64,000 nt of DNA from Xanthomonas campestris pv. badrii (GCF_012848175.1 NZ_CP051651.1:1488001-1552000), one strand, 5' to 3'; shown: positions 52,348 to 62,004, counted from the stretch's first letter. The notes: generated by a model not told the origin, from the sequence alone. A program made the numbers and translations.

Positions 52348-53889
52348 TCATGCGTGCTGCTCCACGCCCGGCAAGGCGATCGCCACTGCGTCGGCCAGTG
52401 CGCCGGAACGCACCAGTGCGCTGGCGGCCAGCATGTCCGGATGGAAGTAGCGGTCGTCCTGCAGCGTCGGCACCCGTGCGCGCAGCAGGGCACGTGCGGA
52501 TTCCAGCGCGGCGCTGGAGCGCAGCGGCGCGTGGAAGTCGCAGCCCTGCACGGCGGCCAGCAGCTCGATGCCGATCACGTGCGCGGCGTTTTCTGCCATC
52601 GCCAGCAGGCGGCGCGCGCCATGCGCGGCCATCGACACGTGATCTTCCTGGTTGGCGGAGGTGGGAATCGAATCGACGCTGGCCGGATAGGCGCGCTGCT
52701 TGTTTTCCGACACCAATGCCGCAGCGGTGACCTGCGCAATCATGAAGCCCGAGTTCAAGCCGGGGCGCGGGGTGAGAAACGCCGGCAATCCGGACAAGGC
52801 CGGGTCCACCAGCATCGCGGTGCGGCGTTCGCTGATCGAGCCGATCTCGCACACCGCCATTGCCAGCATGTCGGCGGCGAAGGCCACCGGCTCGGCGTGG
52901 AAGTTGCCGCCGGACAGTGCTTCGCCGGTGTCGCTGAAGACCAGCGGGTTATCGGAGACGCCATTGGCTTCGATTTCCAGCGTGCGTGCAGCCTGGCGCA
53001 TGACGTCCAGCGCCGCGCCCATCACCTGCGGTTGGCAGCGCAGGCAATACGGGTCCTGCACGCGCACATCGCCAAGCCGGTGCGATTCGCGGATGGCCGA
53101 ATCGGCCATCAGGGCGCGCAGCGCGGCAGCGGTGGCGATCTGCCCTGGCTGCCCGCGCAGGACATGGATGCGCGCATCGAACGGCGTATCCGAACCCTTG
53201 GCCGCTTCCACCGACAAGGCCCCGGTGACCAGTGCCGCCTGCAACACGGTCTCGATCTCGAACAGGCCAGCCAGCGCGCAGGCGGTGGAGAACTGGGTGC
53301 CGTTGAGCAGCGCCAGCCCTTCCTTGGCGCCGAGCACGCGCGGTTGCAGCTGCGCCTGCGTCAAGGCGGTGGCTGCCGGCAACCGTTGTCCATCGACGAA
53401 GGCTTCGCCAACGCCGATCATCACCGCCGCCAGATGCGACAGCGGCGCCAGATCGCCGGATGCCCCCACCGAGCCCTGGCACGGCACCACCGGGGTGATG
53501 CCGGCGCGCAGCATCGCCTCGAGCAGGGCCAGCGTGTCCGGCTGCACCCCCGAGGCACCCTGGGCCAGGCTGGTGAGCTTGAGCGCCATCATCAGCCGTA
53601 CTACCGGCACCGGCGTGGGCTCGCCGACGCCGGCGGCATGCGAGAGCACGATATTGCGTTGCAGGGTGGCCAGATCGTCGCGCTCGATGCGCACGCTGGC
53701 CAGCTTGCCGAAGCCGGTGTTGACGCCGTAGACCGGTTCGCCGCGCGCGACGATCGCTTCCACCGTCTGCGCGCTGCGCAAGACCGCCGCCGCGCAGGCC
53801 GGATCCAGCGCCGCGGCGGCGCCGCGATACAGCGCACGCCACTGTGCAAGCGTGACAGCGCCGGGTTGCAGGACAACAGAAGCACTCAT
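52348..53889 (-). CDS. hutH: Histidine ammonia-lyase
   Basis: A 513-residue enzyme that removes ammonia from histidine to give urocanate. The MIO cofactor arises from A143-S144-G145 in [14 protein letters not shown], at the same residue numbers as in Pseudomonas Hut[13 protein letters not shown] (53-64), [13 protein letters not shown], and [17 protein letters not shown] further support it. ATG at 53889 is used; an ATG six codons upstream at 53907 overlaps the hutI stop. It is the second gene in the hutI-hutH-hutG-hutU run. Confidence 0.96.
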   Translation of the reverse strand: MSASVVLQPGAVTLAQWRALYRGAAAALDPACAAAVLRSAQTVEAIVARGEPVYGVNTGFGKLASVRIERDDLATLQRNIVLSHAAGVGEPTPVPVVRLMMALKLTSLAQGASGVQPDTLALLEAMLRAGITPVVPCQGSVGASGDLAPLSHLAAVMIGVGEAFVDGQRLPAATALTQAQLQPRVLGAKEGLALLNGTQFSTACALAGLFEIETVLQAALVTGALSVEAAKGSDTPFDARIHVLRGQPGQIATAAALRALMADSAIRESHRLGDVRVQDPYCLRCQPQVMGAALDVMRQAARTLEIEANGVSDNPLVFSDTGEALSGGNFHAEPVAFAADMLAMAVCEIGSISERRTAMLVDPALSGLPAFLTPRPGLNSGFMIAQVTAAALVSENKQRAYPASVDSIPTSANQEDHVSMAAHGARRLLAMAENAAHVIGIELLAAVQGCDFHAPLRSSAALESARALLRARVPTLQDDRYFHPDMLAASALVRSGALADAVAIALPGVEQHA

Positions 53890-53906
53890 GACAACTCCAG
53901 AGATCA

Positions 53907-55112
53907 TCAGGTCAGATGCCCGCGCCAGACGCGGGCATGCAGCGGGTTGAAGCCCATGCGATACACCAGGTCGGCCGGCGCCTCGATGTCCCAGATCGCC
54001 AGGTCGCAGTCCATGCCGGTGCGCAGCCGTCCCAGCCGCGCAGCGCGGCCGAGCGCGCGCGCCGCTTCGCGGGTGAACCCGGCGATGCATTCGTCCACCG
54101 TCATGCGGAACAAGGTGGCTGCCATGTTCATCGCCAGCAGCGGGCTGGTGAGCGGTGAGGTTCCCGGGTTGCAGTCGGTGGCCAGGGCCAGCGGCACGCC
54201 GGCCGCACGCAGCGCGGCGATCGGCGGCAGCTGGGTATCGCGGGTGAAATAGAACGCGCCGGGCAGCAACACCGCCACGGTGCCGGCAGCGGCCATCGCC
54301 TCGATACCGGCCTGGTCCAGGTATTCGATATGGTCGGCCGACAAGGCGCCATGGCGCGCAGCCAGCGCTGCGCCGTGCTGGTTGCTCAATTGTTCGGCGT
54401 GGATCTTGACCTGCAGGCCGTGCGCCTGCGCGGCGACGAACACCTGTTCGGCCTGCGTGGTGGAGAAGGCCAGATGTTCGCAGAACACATCCACCGCCTC
54501 GGCCAGCCCTTGCGCGGCCACGGCGGGAATCATCTGCGTGCAGACCACATCGATATACGCCTGTGCATCGCTTCCCGGCGGCACCGCATGCGCGCCCAGA
54601 AAGGTGGGCACCACCTCGACCCGGCGCACGCTGGCGAGCTGGCGTGCCACGCGCAGCTGCTTGGTCTCGTCTTCCAGGGTGAGCCCGTAGCCGGATTTGA
54701 TCTCCAGCGTGGTCACGCCTTCGGCAAGCAGCGCATCCAGGCGCGGCAGGCCGGCAGCGAGCAGCGCCGCATCGTCGGCAGCGCGGGTGGCGCGCACCGT
54801 TGCCAGGATGCCGCCACCGGCTGCAGCAATCTGCGCATAGCTGGCGCCACGCAAGCGTTGTTCGAATTCGTTGGCACGATTGCCGGCATGGACCAGGTGG
54901 GTATGGCAATCGATCAGTCCCGGGCTGATCCAGCGCCGCTGGCAATCGTGCGCGATGCCGGCAGTCAATGCCGGCGCCTGCGCGGCCGGGCCGGCGTAGA
55001 CGATGCGGCCGTCCTGGCCGGCGACCACGCCGTCGTCCACGACGCCCAGGCCACCATCGGCGGCGTCCAGGGTCATCAATTGCGCGTTGTGCCAGAGAAC
55101 GTCGCAATGCAT
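53907..55112 (-). CDS. hutI: Imidazolonepropionase
   Basis: A 401-residue amidohydrolase opening imidazolone propionate to formiminoglutamate. The metal site HTH appears in [15 protein letters not shown], with [65 protein letters not shown] and [11 protein letters not shown] completing the site. Its ATG is 60 nt from the divergent hutF start, with a TGTATATACA operator between them. First gene of the minus-strand group. Confidence 0.96.
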   Translation of the reverse strand: MHCDVLWHNAQLMTLDAADGGLGVVDDGVVAGQDGRIVYAGPAAQAPALTAGIAHDCQRRWISPGLIDCHTHLVHAGNRANEFEQRLRGASYAQIAAAGGGILATVRATRAADDAALLAAGLPRLDALLAEGVTTLEIKSGYGLTLEDETKQLRVARQLASVRRVEVVPTFLGAHAVPPGSDAQAYIDVVCTQMIPAVAAQGLAEAVDVFCEHLAFSTTQAEQVFVAAQAHGLQVKIHAEQLSNQHGAALAARHGALSADHIEYLDQAGIEAMAAAGTVAVLLPGAFYFTRDTQLPPIAALRAAGVPLALATDCNPGTSPLTSPLLAMNMAATLFRMTVDECIAGFTREAARALGRAARLGRLRTGMDCDLAIWDIEAPADLVYRMGFNPLHARVWRGHLT

Positions 55113-55136
55113 GGCGCAGGCTCGTGGTGTCTGATA

Positions 55137-55146
55137 TGTATATACA
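55137..55146. promoter_or_regulatory. Probable HutC operator (TGTATATACA palindrome)
   Basis: A perfect 10-bp palindrome in the 60-bp gap between divergent hutI and hutF. GntR-family HutC proteins bind TGTA..TACA-type sites, and hutC is part of this cluster, so repression of both directions relieved by urocanate is the likely control. Confidence 0.7.
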
Positions 55147-55172
55147 ATAGGGTCGTCAACCGGAGGTGTCCA

Positions 55173-56549
55173 GTGGCAGACGAGCAGGCACATGCGCAGG
55201 TGTTTTGGGCCGCCCGGGCCTTGTTGCCGGAAGGCTGGGCCAGCCAGGTGCGGATCACGCTGGCGCAAGGCCGCATCGCCTCGGTCCAGCCGGAGGCCGC
55301 GCCCGGCGGCGCCGACCTCCGCTGCGAGATGCTGCTGCCCGGCCTGGGCAACCTGCACAGTCATGCCTTCCAGCGCGGCATGGCTGGGCTGACCGAAGTC
55401 GGCGGGCGCAGCGGCGACAGTTTCTGGAGCTGGCGCGAGTTGATGTACCGCTTCGTCGACCGGCTGGACCCCGACAGCCTGCAGGCGATCGCCGAGCAGG
55501 CCTATGTGGAAATGCTGGAGAGCGGCTTCACCCGGGTCGGCGAGTTCCATTACCTGCACCACAGCCCCGGCGGCACGCCCTACGCCAATGCCGGGGAGAT
55601 GTCCGGGCGCATCGCAGCGGCGGCGGCCAATACCGGGATCGGGCTGACCCTGTTGCCGGTGTTCTATGCGCATTCGGACTTCGGCGCTGCCGCACCAAAC
55701 GTTTCGCAGCGGCGGTTGCTCCACGACATCGACGGCTTCGCGCGCCTGCTCGAGGACTGCCGACACGGCCTCGAGGCGCTGCCGGATGCGGTGCTCGGGC
55801 TTGCGCCGCACAGCCTGCGTGCGGTCACGCCGCAGCAACTGGTGGAGTTGGTGCCGCTCACCGATGGGCCGATCCACATCCATATCGCCGAGCAGCAGCG
55901 CGAGGTCGACGCCTGCCTGGCGTGGTCGGGCCAACGGCCGGTGGAATGGCTGCTGGCCCATGCGCCGGTGGATACGCGCTGGTGTCTGGTGCACGCCACC
56001 CATGTCACCGCCAGCGAGGTGCAGGCGATGGCGCAACGCGGCGCAGTGGTCGGGCTTTGCCCGATCACCGAGGCCAACCTGGGCGACGGGATCTTTCCGA
56101 TGCAGGCCTTTGCCGCGGCCGGTGGTCGCTTCGGGGTCGGTTCGGATTCGAACGTGTTGATCGATGCCGCCCAAGAGCTGCGCCTGCTCGAATACGGCCA
56201 GCGGCTGACGCTGCAGGCGCGCAATGTGCTGGCGCCGGCCGATGTTTCCAGCGGCCGCTGGTTGTACGACCGCGCCGGTGCGGGCGCGGCGCAGGCGCTG
56301 GGTGTCGCCCAGCACGGGATACGGGTCGGTGCGGCGGCCGATCTGGTGGAGCTGGAGCTGACGCATCCAGCCTTGCTGGCACGCAGCGACGATGCAGTGC
56401 TGGACAGCTGGCTGTTTGCCGCGCGCGGCACTGCGGTCCGCAACGTCTGGCGCAATGGTCGGCCGGTGGTGCGCGACGGACAGCATGTGGAGCGTGCGCG
56501 GATCGCCGCGCGTTTTGCCGACACCCTGCGAACACTGCTGGGCAACTGA
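55173..56549 (+). CDS. hutF: Formiminoglutamate deiminase
   Basis: A 458-residue amidohydrolase that turns formiminoglutamate into N-formylglutamate plus ammonia. Its presence with hutG marks the five-step route rather than direct formamide release. [19 protein letters not shown] carries the HxH metal ligands. [18 protein letters not shown] and [13 protein letters not shown] are HutF-type blocks, and HIHIAEQQ and [11 protein letters not shown] supply further ligands. The start is GTG at 55173 behind CGGAGG. The following hutC is on the same strand. Confidence 0.94.
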   Translation: MADEQAHAQVFWAARALLPEGWASQVRITLAQGRIASVQPEAAPGGADLRCEMLLPGLGNLHSHAFQRGMAGLTEVGGRSGDSFWSWRELMYRFVDRLDPDSLQAIAEQAYVEMLESGFTRVGEFHYLHHSPGGTPYANAGEMSGRIAAAAANTGIGLTLLPVFYAHSDFGAAAPNVSQRRLLHDIDGFARLLEDCRHGLEALPDAVLGLAPHSLRAVTPQQLVELVPLTDGPIHIHIAEQQREVDACLAWSGQRPVEWLLAHAPVDTRWCLVHATHVTASEVQAMAQRGAVVGLCPITEANLGDGIFPMQAFAAAGGRFGVGSDSNVLIDAAQELRLLEYGQRLTLQARNVLAPADVSSGRWLYDRAGAGAAQALGVAQHGIRVGAAADLVELELTHPALLARSDDAVLDSWLFAARGTAVRNVWRNGRPVVRDGQHVERARIAARFADTLRTLLGN

Positions 56550-56736
56550 GAGCGGCTCGCAGAACGTAGCGAGCGGTCGTCGGGTTGCGGCGGACGGCGC
56601 TGAGGAGGCCGGAGTGGATGAGCGGTACGTGCCGCACCCAGCGCTGGCCGCGCGCGCCTGGCGGTGAGCGCAGTAGTTCTGTTAGGTACTCTAAGCGGAT
56701 GCGCGCACAATGCAGGCCTGACCGGAGACCTCTGTC

Positions 56737-57474
56737 TTGACCGCCCCCCCCATCACCGCGCCCGGCACACTGCACCAACGCATCCGGCAGGATCTGGAGC
56801 ACCGGATTCACAGTGGCGACTGGCCGCCCGGGCACCGCATTCCGCCGGAGCACGAGTTGATGGCGCAATACGGGTGCTCGCGCATGACGGTCAACAAGGT
56901 GCTCGGCCTGCTGGCCGACGCCGGCATGATCGAACGCCGCCGCCGCACCGGCTCGTTCGTGGCGCGGCCGCATCCGCATCTGGAACAGGTGGCGCTCTCG
57001 ATCCCGGACATCGCGGTGGAAATGACCGCGCGCGGTCACTCCTACCGGTTTTCGCTGCTCTCGCGGCGGCTGCGCAGCGTGCGCCAGCGCGTGCCGCAAG
57101 AGCGTGCGCTGGGCAGCACCGGCAAGCTGCTGGCGCTGGAAAGCGTGCATCTGGCCGATGGTAGCCCGTTCGCGCTGGAGCAGCGCGTGATCGATATCAC
57201 CACCGTGCCGGATGCCCTGGCGCAGCCGTTCACCGAGGTGGCGCCGGGCAGCTGGCTGCTGCGCAACGTGCCGTGGACGCGCGCCGAACACCGCATCAGC
57301 GCCGTCGGTGCCGACGCCGCGCAGGCCAGGCAATTGCAGGTGGAAGAAGGTGCCGCCTGCCTGGTCATCGACCGTCACACCTGGCGCGGCGAACAGCCGG
57401 TGACCTACGTACGCCAGCTGTTCCTGGGCGGCTCCTACGACCTGGTGGCGCGGTTCGCACCGGGAATGCGCTGA
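56737..57474 (+). CDS. hutC: Histidine-utilisation repressor HutC (GntR family)
   Basis: A 245-residue GntR/HutC regulator: N-terminal winged helix (about 10-80; LHQRIRQDLEHRIHSGDWPPG, ELMAQYGCSRMTVNKVLGLLADAGMIERRRRTGSFV) and a C-terminal UTRA ligand domain (about 85-240) of the type that binds urocanate in hut repressors. The likely start is TTG at 56737, which follows ACCGGAGA at a good distance; rare starts can keep repressor levels low. It lies 187 nt after hutF. Confidence 0.92.
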   Translation: MTAPPITAPGTLHQRIRQDLEHRIHSGDWPPGHRIPPEHELMAQYGCSRMTVNKVLGLLADAGMIERRRRTGSFVARPHPHLEQVALSIPDIAVEMTARGHSYRFSLLSRRLRSVRQRVPQERALGSTGKLLALESVHLADGSPFALEQRVIDITTVPDALAQPFTEVAPGSWLLRNVPWTRAEHRISAVGADAAQARQLQVEEGAACLVIDRHTWRGEQPVTYVRQLFLGGSYDLVARFAPGMR

Positions 57475-57833
57475 AGGCCGCGCGCGGAAGGGCGTACAGC
57501 ACCTCCGCGATGCGGTAGCTCCGGCGGCGATGCACGCATCCGCATCACCAGATCGTCCGCGAGCGAGCGCTCTCGTGCGGTCGCAGTGGCTCACGAGGGC
57601 CGCCTGGCGACGGTCACGCAAGCGCCGCGGCGACGGCTACTCACGCACAGTTGCTGCAGCGTTTTGCATCAACAGCCATTGGGAACACAGCTAACGAGTC
57701 GCACCGTCTCGAGTCGCACCGTCGATCGCGCAAACACCAGACCACGCGCAGTGGATCAACTACAGCAGCAACCTCGTGTCCCACCCGTTGAAACCAGACT
57801 GGCACGATGGCGCGACATACCTCTCACCGCGCA
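57475..57833. other. Intergenic region after hutC without a gene
   Basis: The 359 bp between the hutC stop and the heptad array contain no supported gene, tRNA or strong terminator. Short inverted motifs (gtccgcgagcgagcgctctcgtgcgg near 57557) resemble pieces of the 56565 region but are not convincing repeats. Confidence 0.4.
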
Positions 57834-57890
57834 AATCCCCAATCCCGAATCCCCAATCCCCAATCCCCAATCCCCAATCCCCAATCCCGG
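57834..57890. repeat. Tandem heptad array, (GGGGATT)n on the minus strand
   Basis: About eight units of AATCCCC/AATCCCG in a row, the longest such array in the window. On the minus strand it reads GGGATTGGGGATTGGGG..., with seven or more runs of three to four G spaced by ATT or ATTC, enough to form a G-quadruplex in principle. It lies just past the stop of the Mrr-like gene. Confidence 0.88.
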
Positions 57891-57892
57891 CC

Positions 57893-58879
57893 TCAAATCG
57901 TCGTGCATTGCCGCCAACGCACCGGTTCTGCCACCCCTGCACGTGGATTGAGCTGTACCCGCACGGTGCGCAGATACGGGTAGCGCGTCAGTTCCTCGCA
58001 GATCAGCGGCCATGCGGCGCTGTCTTCGATGGTGCGATCCACCGCCAGCGTGGCCTGCGTGATCCAGATGCCGCGCACCAAGCCGGGTTTCTGTGCCAGG
58101 GCCTTGGAGACATCACGCCGGTAGCCCTGCAGCGTTTCCGCATCCGGTTCGCCGGCATCCGCTGCCGGCACGGGAGCGGGTACCGGTGCGGCCGCAACCG
58201 GCGGTGCGGCGGACGCGGCTGGCGTCGCCGGCGGTGTCTTGACCGCCGCTGTGCGCGGGGCCGCGGCAGCGGGGGCTGGCGTTGGGGTGGGCTCCGGCGG
58301 ACGCAGTCCCACAACCGTCACCAGCGCCAGCGTGGCCAGGGCCGCACCGGCAATGATGCTGTGGCGGATGGCACGGCGCCTGGCCATGCCTACCACGCCG
58401 GTCTCCACATCCCCTGGCAGGTAGGGCTTGAGCAGGGGCCACAGGCGCGTGCCGTCCAGCACTTCGATGGATTGCTTTTCGGCCGCAGCCAGGCCTTCGC
58501 GCTCCATGCGCCCTTCGGTCACCATCACGCCGCCACCGGCGCCGGCCAGGCGCGCCATCGCGCCCAGTTCATTCACCGCGGCCACGCCGATGCGGTAACC
58601 GCGACCATGCTTGCAGGTCACCAGGCGGGTGCCGTGATCGGTCTGCATCATGAAGTCGGCAGTCGGCAGGCCGTCCTGCGGCAGCTGGGTCGGTTGCCAG
58701 CCACGCTGGTCCTGCAGCACGCGCAGCACCACCGCGGAAAAGTCGCGCCAATGCATGGCCGCCAGGGCGCGAATGCCTTCGGTGGTTTCGTTGGCGCGGC
58801 GTCGCACCAGCCAGAGATAGGCACACATTGCCAGCCAGAGCAGCAGTGCAGCCAGGAGCGCCAGGATCCAGGAAGGCAT
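57893..58879 (-). CDS. Membrane-anchored Mrr-like (restriction endonuclease fold) protein
   Basis: A 328-residue protein. A membrane helix (4-25) is followed by a domain (about 35-150) resembling the Mrr_cat/REase fold. HWRDFSAVVLRVLQDQRGW is the first helix. D75 with K90 in RLVTCKHGRGYRIGVAAVNELGAM stands for the D...(Q/E)xK active site, here with Thr-Cys instead of Gln-x. GVMVTEGRMEREGLAAAEK...LDGTRLWPLL completes the fold. A second membrane helix (about 178-196), a Pro/Ala-rich linker, and a C-terminal domain of unknown type follow. ATG at 58879 is preferred over TTG at 58888. The fold is supported; nuclease activity is not. Confidence 0.68.
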   Translation of the reverse strand: MPSWILALLAALLLWLAMCAYLWLVRRRANETTEGIRALAAMHWRDFSAVVLRVLQDQRGWQPTQLPQDGLPTADFMMQTDHGTRLVTCKHGRGYRIGVAAVNELGAMARLAGAGGGVMVTEGRMEREGLAAAEKQSIEVLDGTRLWPLLKPYLPGDVETGVVGMARRRAIRHSIIAGAALATLALVTVVGLRPPEPTPTPAPAAAAPRTAAVKTPPATPAASAAPPVAAAPVPAPVPAADAGEPDAETLQGYRRDVSKALAQKPGLVRGIWITQATLAVDRTIEDSAAWPLICEELTRYPYLRTVRVQLNPRAGVAEPVRWRQCTTI

Positions 58880-59233
58880 AAGTATCAAGCGAAGGTATGG
58901 CGCGTATTACGAATCGATGCGCCTAGAAGAATCCTTCGCGCCGGATTCGTCAATGGATCGCTGGCGGAGATATCACAGGCCGTGACCCAGGCAGCGAAAG
59001 ACCCGCCAGTCCGAAGCCGTGAGGGGAGGGGAGCAAACGGACTTCGTACAACAGGACTGGCGGGTCGTTCCCGATTGTCTGAAAAACCATGTTGCTTTGC
59101 AACATCACGCCGCTCAAATCACAACCGCCGTTCGTTCAGTCGCTAGGACCATGCGCAGAGCGCGCGCCGCATCCAGCTCCGACGCGACGCTCCGATGATG
59201 GCGACCGGCCCGCATGCCCGCGCGAGCCGGGTC
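58880..59233. other. 354-bp intergenic region with a 13-bp inverted repeat
   Basis: gacccgccagtcc (59000-59012) is repeated inverted at 59054-59066 around a 41-nt segment. No gene is seen. The repeat lies between two minus-strand genes and might be a processing or termination structure, or part of a dispersed element. Confidence 0.5.
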
Positions 59234-59800
59234 TTATTCGCCGTCGAACGCCGCGGCAGTGCCGGTGCTGGATGCACCGCTGGAACCGGTCGAGCCGCCG
59301 CCACCTGCCGAATCGCTGCTGGCGGCCTGCGCGGCCTGGTTGGCGGTCCGGTTGGCGCGCTTGGTTGCGGCGGTATTGGCCCGCACCTGGGCCTTCAACG
59401 ATTCGACCTCGCGACGCAGGTTTTCCAGCTCTTCCTGCTCGGGGATATTGAGCGTGCGCAGCACGCCCTTGACGCGCTCGTCGAAGGCCTTGCCCAGCTT
59501 GTCCCAGCCGCGCACCGCGGTATCGCGGGCCTGCTCGAACTGGGTCTCCACCTCTTCGCGCAGCCCGTCCACGCTGTCGGCGGCCTTGCGCTGGCCAGTG
59601 CGCTCATAGGCGGCACCTTCGCGCACCAGCGAGTCGAACAACTTGCTGCCTTCGCTCTGCACGCGTCCAAGTGCACCTAGCCCGGCCAGCCACACGGTCT
59701 GCGCCGATTCGCCGAGCCGGCGCGAAATCTGCTCCGCCTGGGCCTGGAAGCCCGAAGCCGCGGTGTCGCGGTTGCCGTTCTGATCGTATCCGGTCGTCAT
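59234..59800 (-). CDS. Phasin-family polyhydroxyalkanoate granule protein
   Basis: A 188-residue phasin-like protein (PhaF/PhaI group): an N-terminal amphipathic region (ESAQTVWLAGLGALGRVQSEGSKLFDSLVREGAAYE, about 31-66), then a helical stretch ending in a coiled-coil leucine pattern (EQEELENLRREVESLKAQVR, about 121-140). The Ala/Ser/Gly-rich tail lacks the lysine-alanine repeats of full PhaF. Such proteins coat storage granules. No PHA synthase lies in the window. Confidence 0.82.
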   Translation of the reverse strand: MTTGYDQNGNRDTAASGFQAQAEQISRRLGESAQTVWLAGLGALGRVQSEGSKLFDSLVREGAAYERTGQRKAADSVDGLREEVETQFEQARDTAVRGWDKLGKAFDERVKGVLRTLNIPEQEELENLRREVESLKAQVRANTAATKRANRTANQAAQAASSDSAGGGGSTGSSGASSTGTAAAFDGE

Positions 59801-59960
59801 GCGATGCTCCTGTCGATTGCCGAAGTGACGTTGGGGTTCACCCTAGTGCCGGCCTTGCATCGGACAGGTGAAGCGCGGTCCGGTCAGGCCTGCCCAAGCA
59901 TCCGCCCATCCCACGCGGGGCGGGTGACTTGGCGCTGAAGCAGCGGCAGCGGCGACGCGC

Positions 59961-60236
59961 TCAGGCCAGCTTTTCCGCCAACAGCCGACGGATTTCCGAT
60001 TCCACCATCGGCTGCATCGCCGACAGCAGGAAGCCAAGCTCGACCGTCACATGCACCTGCTGCGGCAGCAGGGCAATCGCGCCATCCACGCCTGACCGCG
60101 AGATGCGCAAGGTGTCGCCTTCCCACTGCGAGGCCACGCCGTAGCGATCGGTGAGCTTGCGCGCCGCCTCGTCGATCGCTGCGCGGGCCTGTGCCGGCGT
60201 CAAGGAGTGGTCGTGGCGGATATCGATGCTGGACAT
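59961..60236 (-). CDS. Polyhydroxyalkanoic acid system (PHA_gran_rgn) family protein
   Basis: A 91-residue protein matching the polyhydroxyalkanoate granule-region family: MSSIDIRHDHSLTPAQARAAIDEAARKL, WEGDTLRISRSGVDGAIALL, VHVTVELGFLLSAMQPMVESEIRRLL. Its function is not established, but it sits 160 bp upstream of the phasin on the same strand, which fits a role in granule formation. ATG at 60236 is used; earlier in-frame starts add low-quality sequence. Confidence 0.82.
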   Translation of the reverse strand: MSSIDIRHDHSLTPAQARAAIDEAARKLTDRYGVASQWEGDTLRISRSGVDGAIALLPQQVHVTVELGFLLSAMQPMVESEIRRLLAEKLA

Positions 60237-60472
60237 GAGGTGCCTGGGTGATACGAAAGTAGGCGCGCATTGTGCGCATGCGCGCGGCTGGCTCCAAGTG
60301 CGCCGGTACGTCGGGCCTCGCCAGCCTGGCGGTACGGGGGCATTGCGAAGCGGCACAGGGCCCCGGATCCGGCTGCAAACGCGGCACCTCATCAACGCAT
60401 GCTGGCCGGCGGCGCGCAGGCGCGGTGAGGTTGTTGGCCGCTCTCAACCGCAAACCTGCTAGGCTGCGCCCG

Positions 60473-61282
60473 GTGCGCGACCTGCAAGTTCATTTCACCC
60501 ACCGGCAGCAGCCGGATCATTCCCTCAAGCCCGGTGTCCACCGGATCGTACGGCATGCCTCCGGCAGCGTGCGGGTGGTGGCCGATGCGCAGGGGGCGCT
60601 GCTGTTGGCGCAGTTCTGCCTGGACCAGCGTGGCCTGTGGCTGCAGGTGGCCAATGGCATCCGCGGGATCCACGTCAACGGACGCCCGGTGCGTCGCATG
60701 GCCTTGCTGCGGCCCGGCGATGCGATCTACGCCGACGGCGTGGAGATGCTGCTGCGCAGTGCGCCCTCCAGTGCGCCATCCAACGATCTGCCGCCCGACG
60801 ATGCCGGCCTGGGCGAGGTCTGCCTGCTGCTGCGTGGGTTGGGCGGGCGCCATCACGGGCGCAGCTTCACCCTGGATCGCCCACGCCTGGTCGGCAGCGA
60901 CCCGGCCGCGGACATCGTCATCGACGATCCGGCCTTCACCGCCCAGCACGCGCGCCTGGAGCGCCACGGCGACCGCGTGCTGATCCGCGATCTGGGTTCG
61001 GAAGAGGGCAGCTGGATCAACGGCGTGCAGGTGCGCGATGGCTGGCTGCAGGCCGGCGACCAGGTGGTGTTCGACGCCCGCCACCGGTTCGTGGTGGAAG
61101 TGCCGCGCATCCATCACGGCACCACATGGGATATCCCCGATTCCGAGCCGCCCCTGCCACCGCGCGCAGTGGCCGAACCGGTGCGTGCGCCGATGAAGGT
61201 CGCCCGCTGGCCGTGGCTGCTGCTCAGCGCGGTGCTGCTGGCGGCGGCACTGAGCGCCTTGCTGTGGTTCGGCGCGCGCTGA
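60473..61282 (+). CDS. FHA-domain membrane protein
   Basis: A 269-residue protein with two FHA-like regions. The first (about 1-100, HFTHRQQPDHSLKPGVHRIVRH... and IHVNGRPVRRMALLRPGDAIYADG) is degenerate. The second (about 125-215) has RLVGSDPAADIVIDDPAFTAQHARLERH, GSWINGVQV and LQAGDQVVF, close to canonical; the usual Ser-x-x-His is present as Thr-Ala-Gln-His. A single C-terminal helix (PWLLLSAVLLAAALSALLWF, about 246-265) anchors it, so the FHA domains face the cytoplasm. The start GTG at 60473 is the best of several weak options. The last 59 bp overlap msrQ on the opposite strand. Confidence 0.75.
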   Translation: MRDLQVHFTHRQQPDHSLKPGVHRIVRHASGSVRVVADAQGALLLAQFCLDQRGLWLQVANGIRGIHVNGRPVRRMALLRPGDAIYADGVEMLLRSAPSSAPSNDLPPDDAGLGEVCLLLRGLGGRHHGRSFTLDRPRLVGSDPAADIVIDDPAFTAQHARLERHGDRVLIRDLGSEEGSWINGVQVRDGWLQAGDQVVFDARHRFVVEVPRIHHGTTWDIPDSEPPLPPRAVAEPVRAPMKVARWPWLLLSAVLLAAALSALLWFGAR

Positions 61283-61880
61283 GTTTTTTCCAGACCCGCC
61301 AGCCCAGCAGGGCGGCGAGAATGCCGGCATACAGCGCCGGCTCGCGGATATCGGACTTCACCAGCCACCAGAAGTGCAGCACCGCCAGCACCCCGATCGG
61401 GTAGATCAGCTGGTGCAGCCGGCCCCAGTTGCGCTTGAGCCGGCGCATCCAGCCCTGGGTGGAGGTGATCGCCAGCGGCAGCAACAACAGCCATGCCGCA
61501 AAGCCCACCGTGATGTAGGGACGCTTGAGGATCTCTTCGAAGATCTGCGTCCAGAAGCCGCGCAGGTCCAGGCTGAGATACGCCGCCAGATGCACGCTGG
61601 CATAGAAGAACGCATACAGCCCCAGCATGCGCCGGAAGCGGATCACTACCGCCTGGCCGGTGAGCTGGCGCAGCGGTGTGATTGCCAAAGTGATCAACAG
61701 AAAACGCAGCGCCCACAGCCCGGTGCGATGCTCGATCTCGGCCACCGGATCGGCGCCCAGCGCGTCGCTACCGCTCTGCCACACCTGCCAGAACTGCCAA
61801 GCGAGCAAGGCGATCGGCGCCAGCGCGGCGACATGCACCAGGGTCTTGGCGGCGATCAGGGGTGCGGAGGTCTTGGCCAT
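61224..61880 (-). CDS. msrQ: Heme-binding subunit of the MsrPQ methionine sulfoxide reductase
   Basis: A 218-residue integral membrane cytochrome b (YedZ type) with about six helices that passes electrons from the quinone pool to MsrP. Heme-ligand region blocks include FRRMLGLYAFFYASVHLAAYL and WGRLHQLIYPIGVLAVLHFWW. The basic C-terminus (KKLSARRTTARRSVPPPAAPR) overlaps the 3' end of the FHA gene. The start is ATG at 61880, 124 nt after msrP, and a large hairpin lies in that gap. Confidence 0.93.
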   Translation of the reverse strand: MAKTSAPLIAAKTLVHVAALAPIALLAWQFWQVWQSGSDALGADPVAEIEHRTGLWALRFLLITLAITPLRQLTGQAVVIRFRRMLGLYAFFYASVHLAAYLSLDLRGFWTQIFEEILKRPYITVGFAAWLLLLPLAITSTQGWMRRLKRNWGRLHQLIYPIGVLAVLHFWWLVKSDIREPALYAGILAALLGWRVWKKLSARRTTARRSVPPPAAPR

Positions 61881-61909
61881 GTGATCTCGAAGAAGGAAGC
61901 GATGCCGAA

Positions 61910-61979
61910 GCGCAGGAGCGCACCTGGGCGCGACGGGCGTTGCTGGTCATGCCCGTCGCGCCCGGGCGCGCTCCTGCGC
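61910..61979. repeat. REP-like 29-bp inverted repeat between msrP and msrQ
   Basis: Arms 61910-61938 and 61951-61979 match at 27 of 29 positions (gcgcaggagcgc...gcgacgggc) around a 12-nt loop; the two mismatches pair as G-U in RNA. Similar gcaggagcgc...cgcgacgggc elements are common in xanthomonads, from memory. It separates two genes of the same operon. Confidence 0.8.
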
Positions 61980-62004
61980 AGGTCGATATCGGAGTGTGTA
62001 TTGC

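Noticed and set aside
54330..56549. One long plus-strand frame reading from inside hutI into hutF
   Set aside because: Only the part from GTG 55173 resembles HutF; the earlier part is antisense to hutI.
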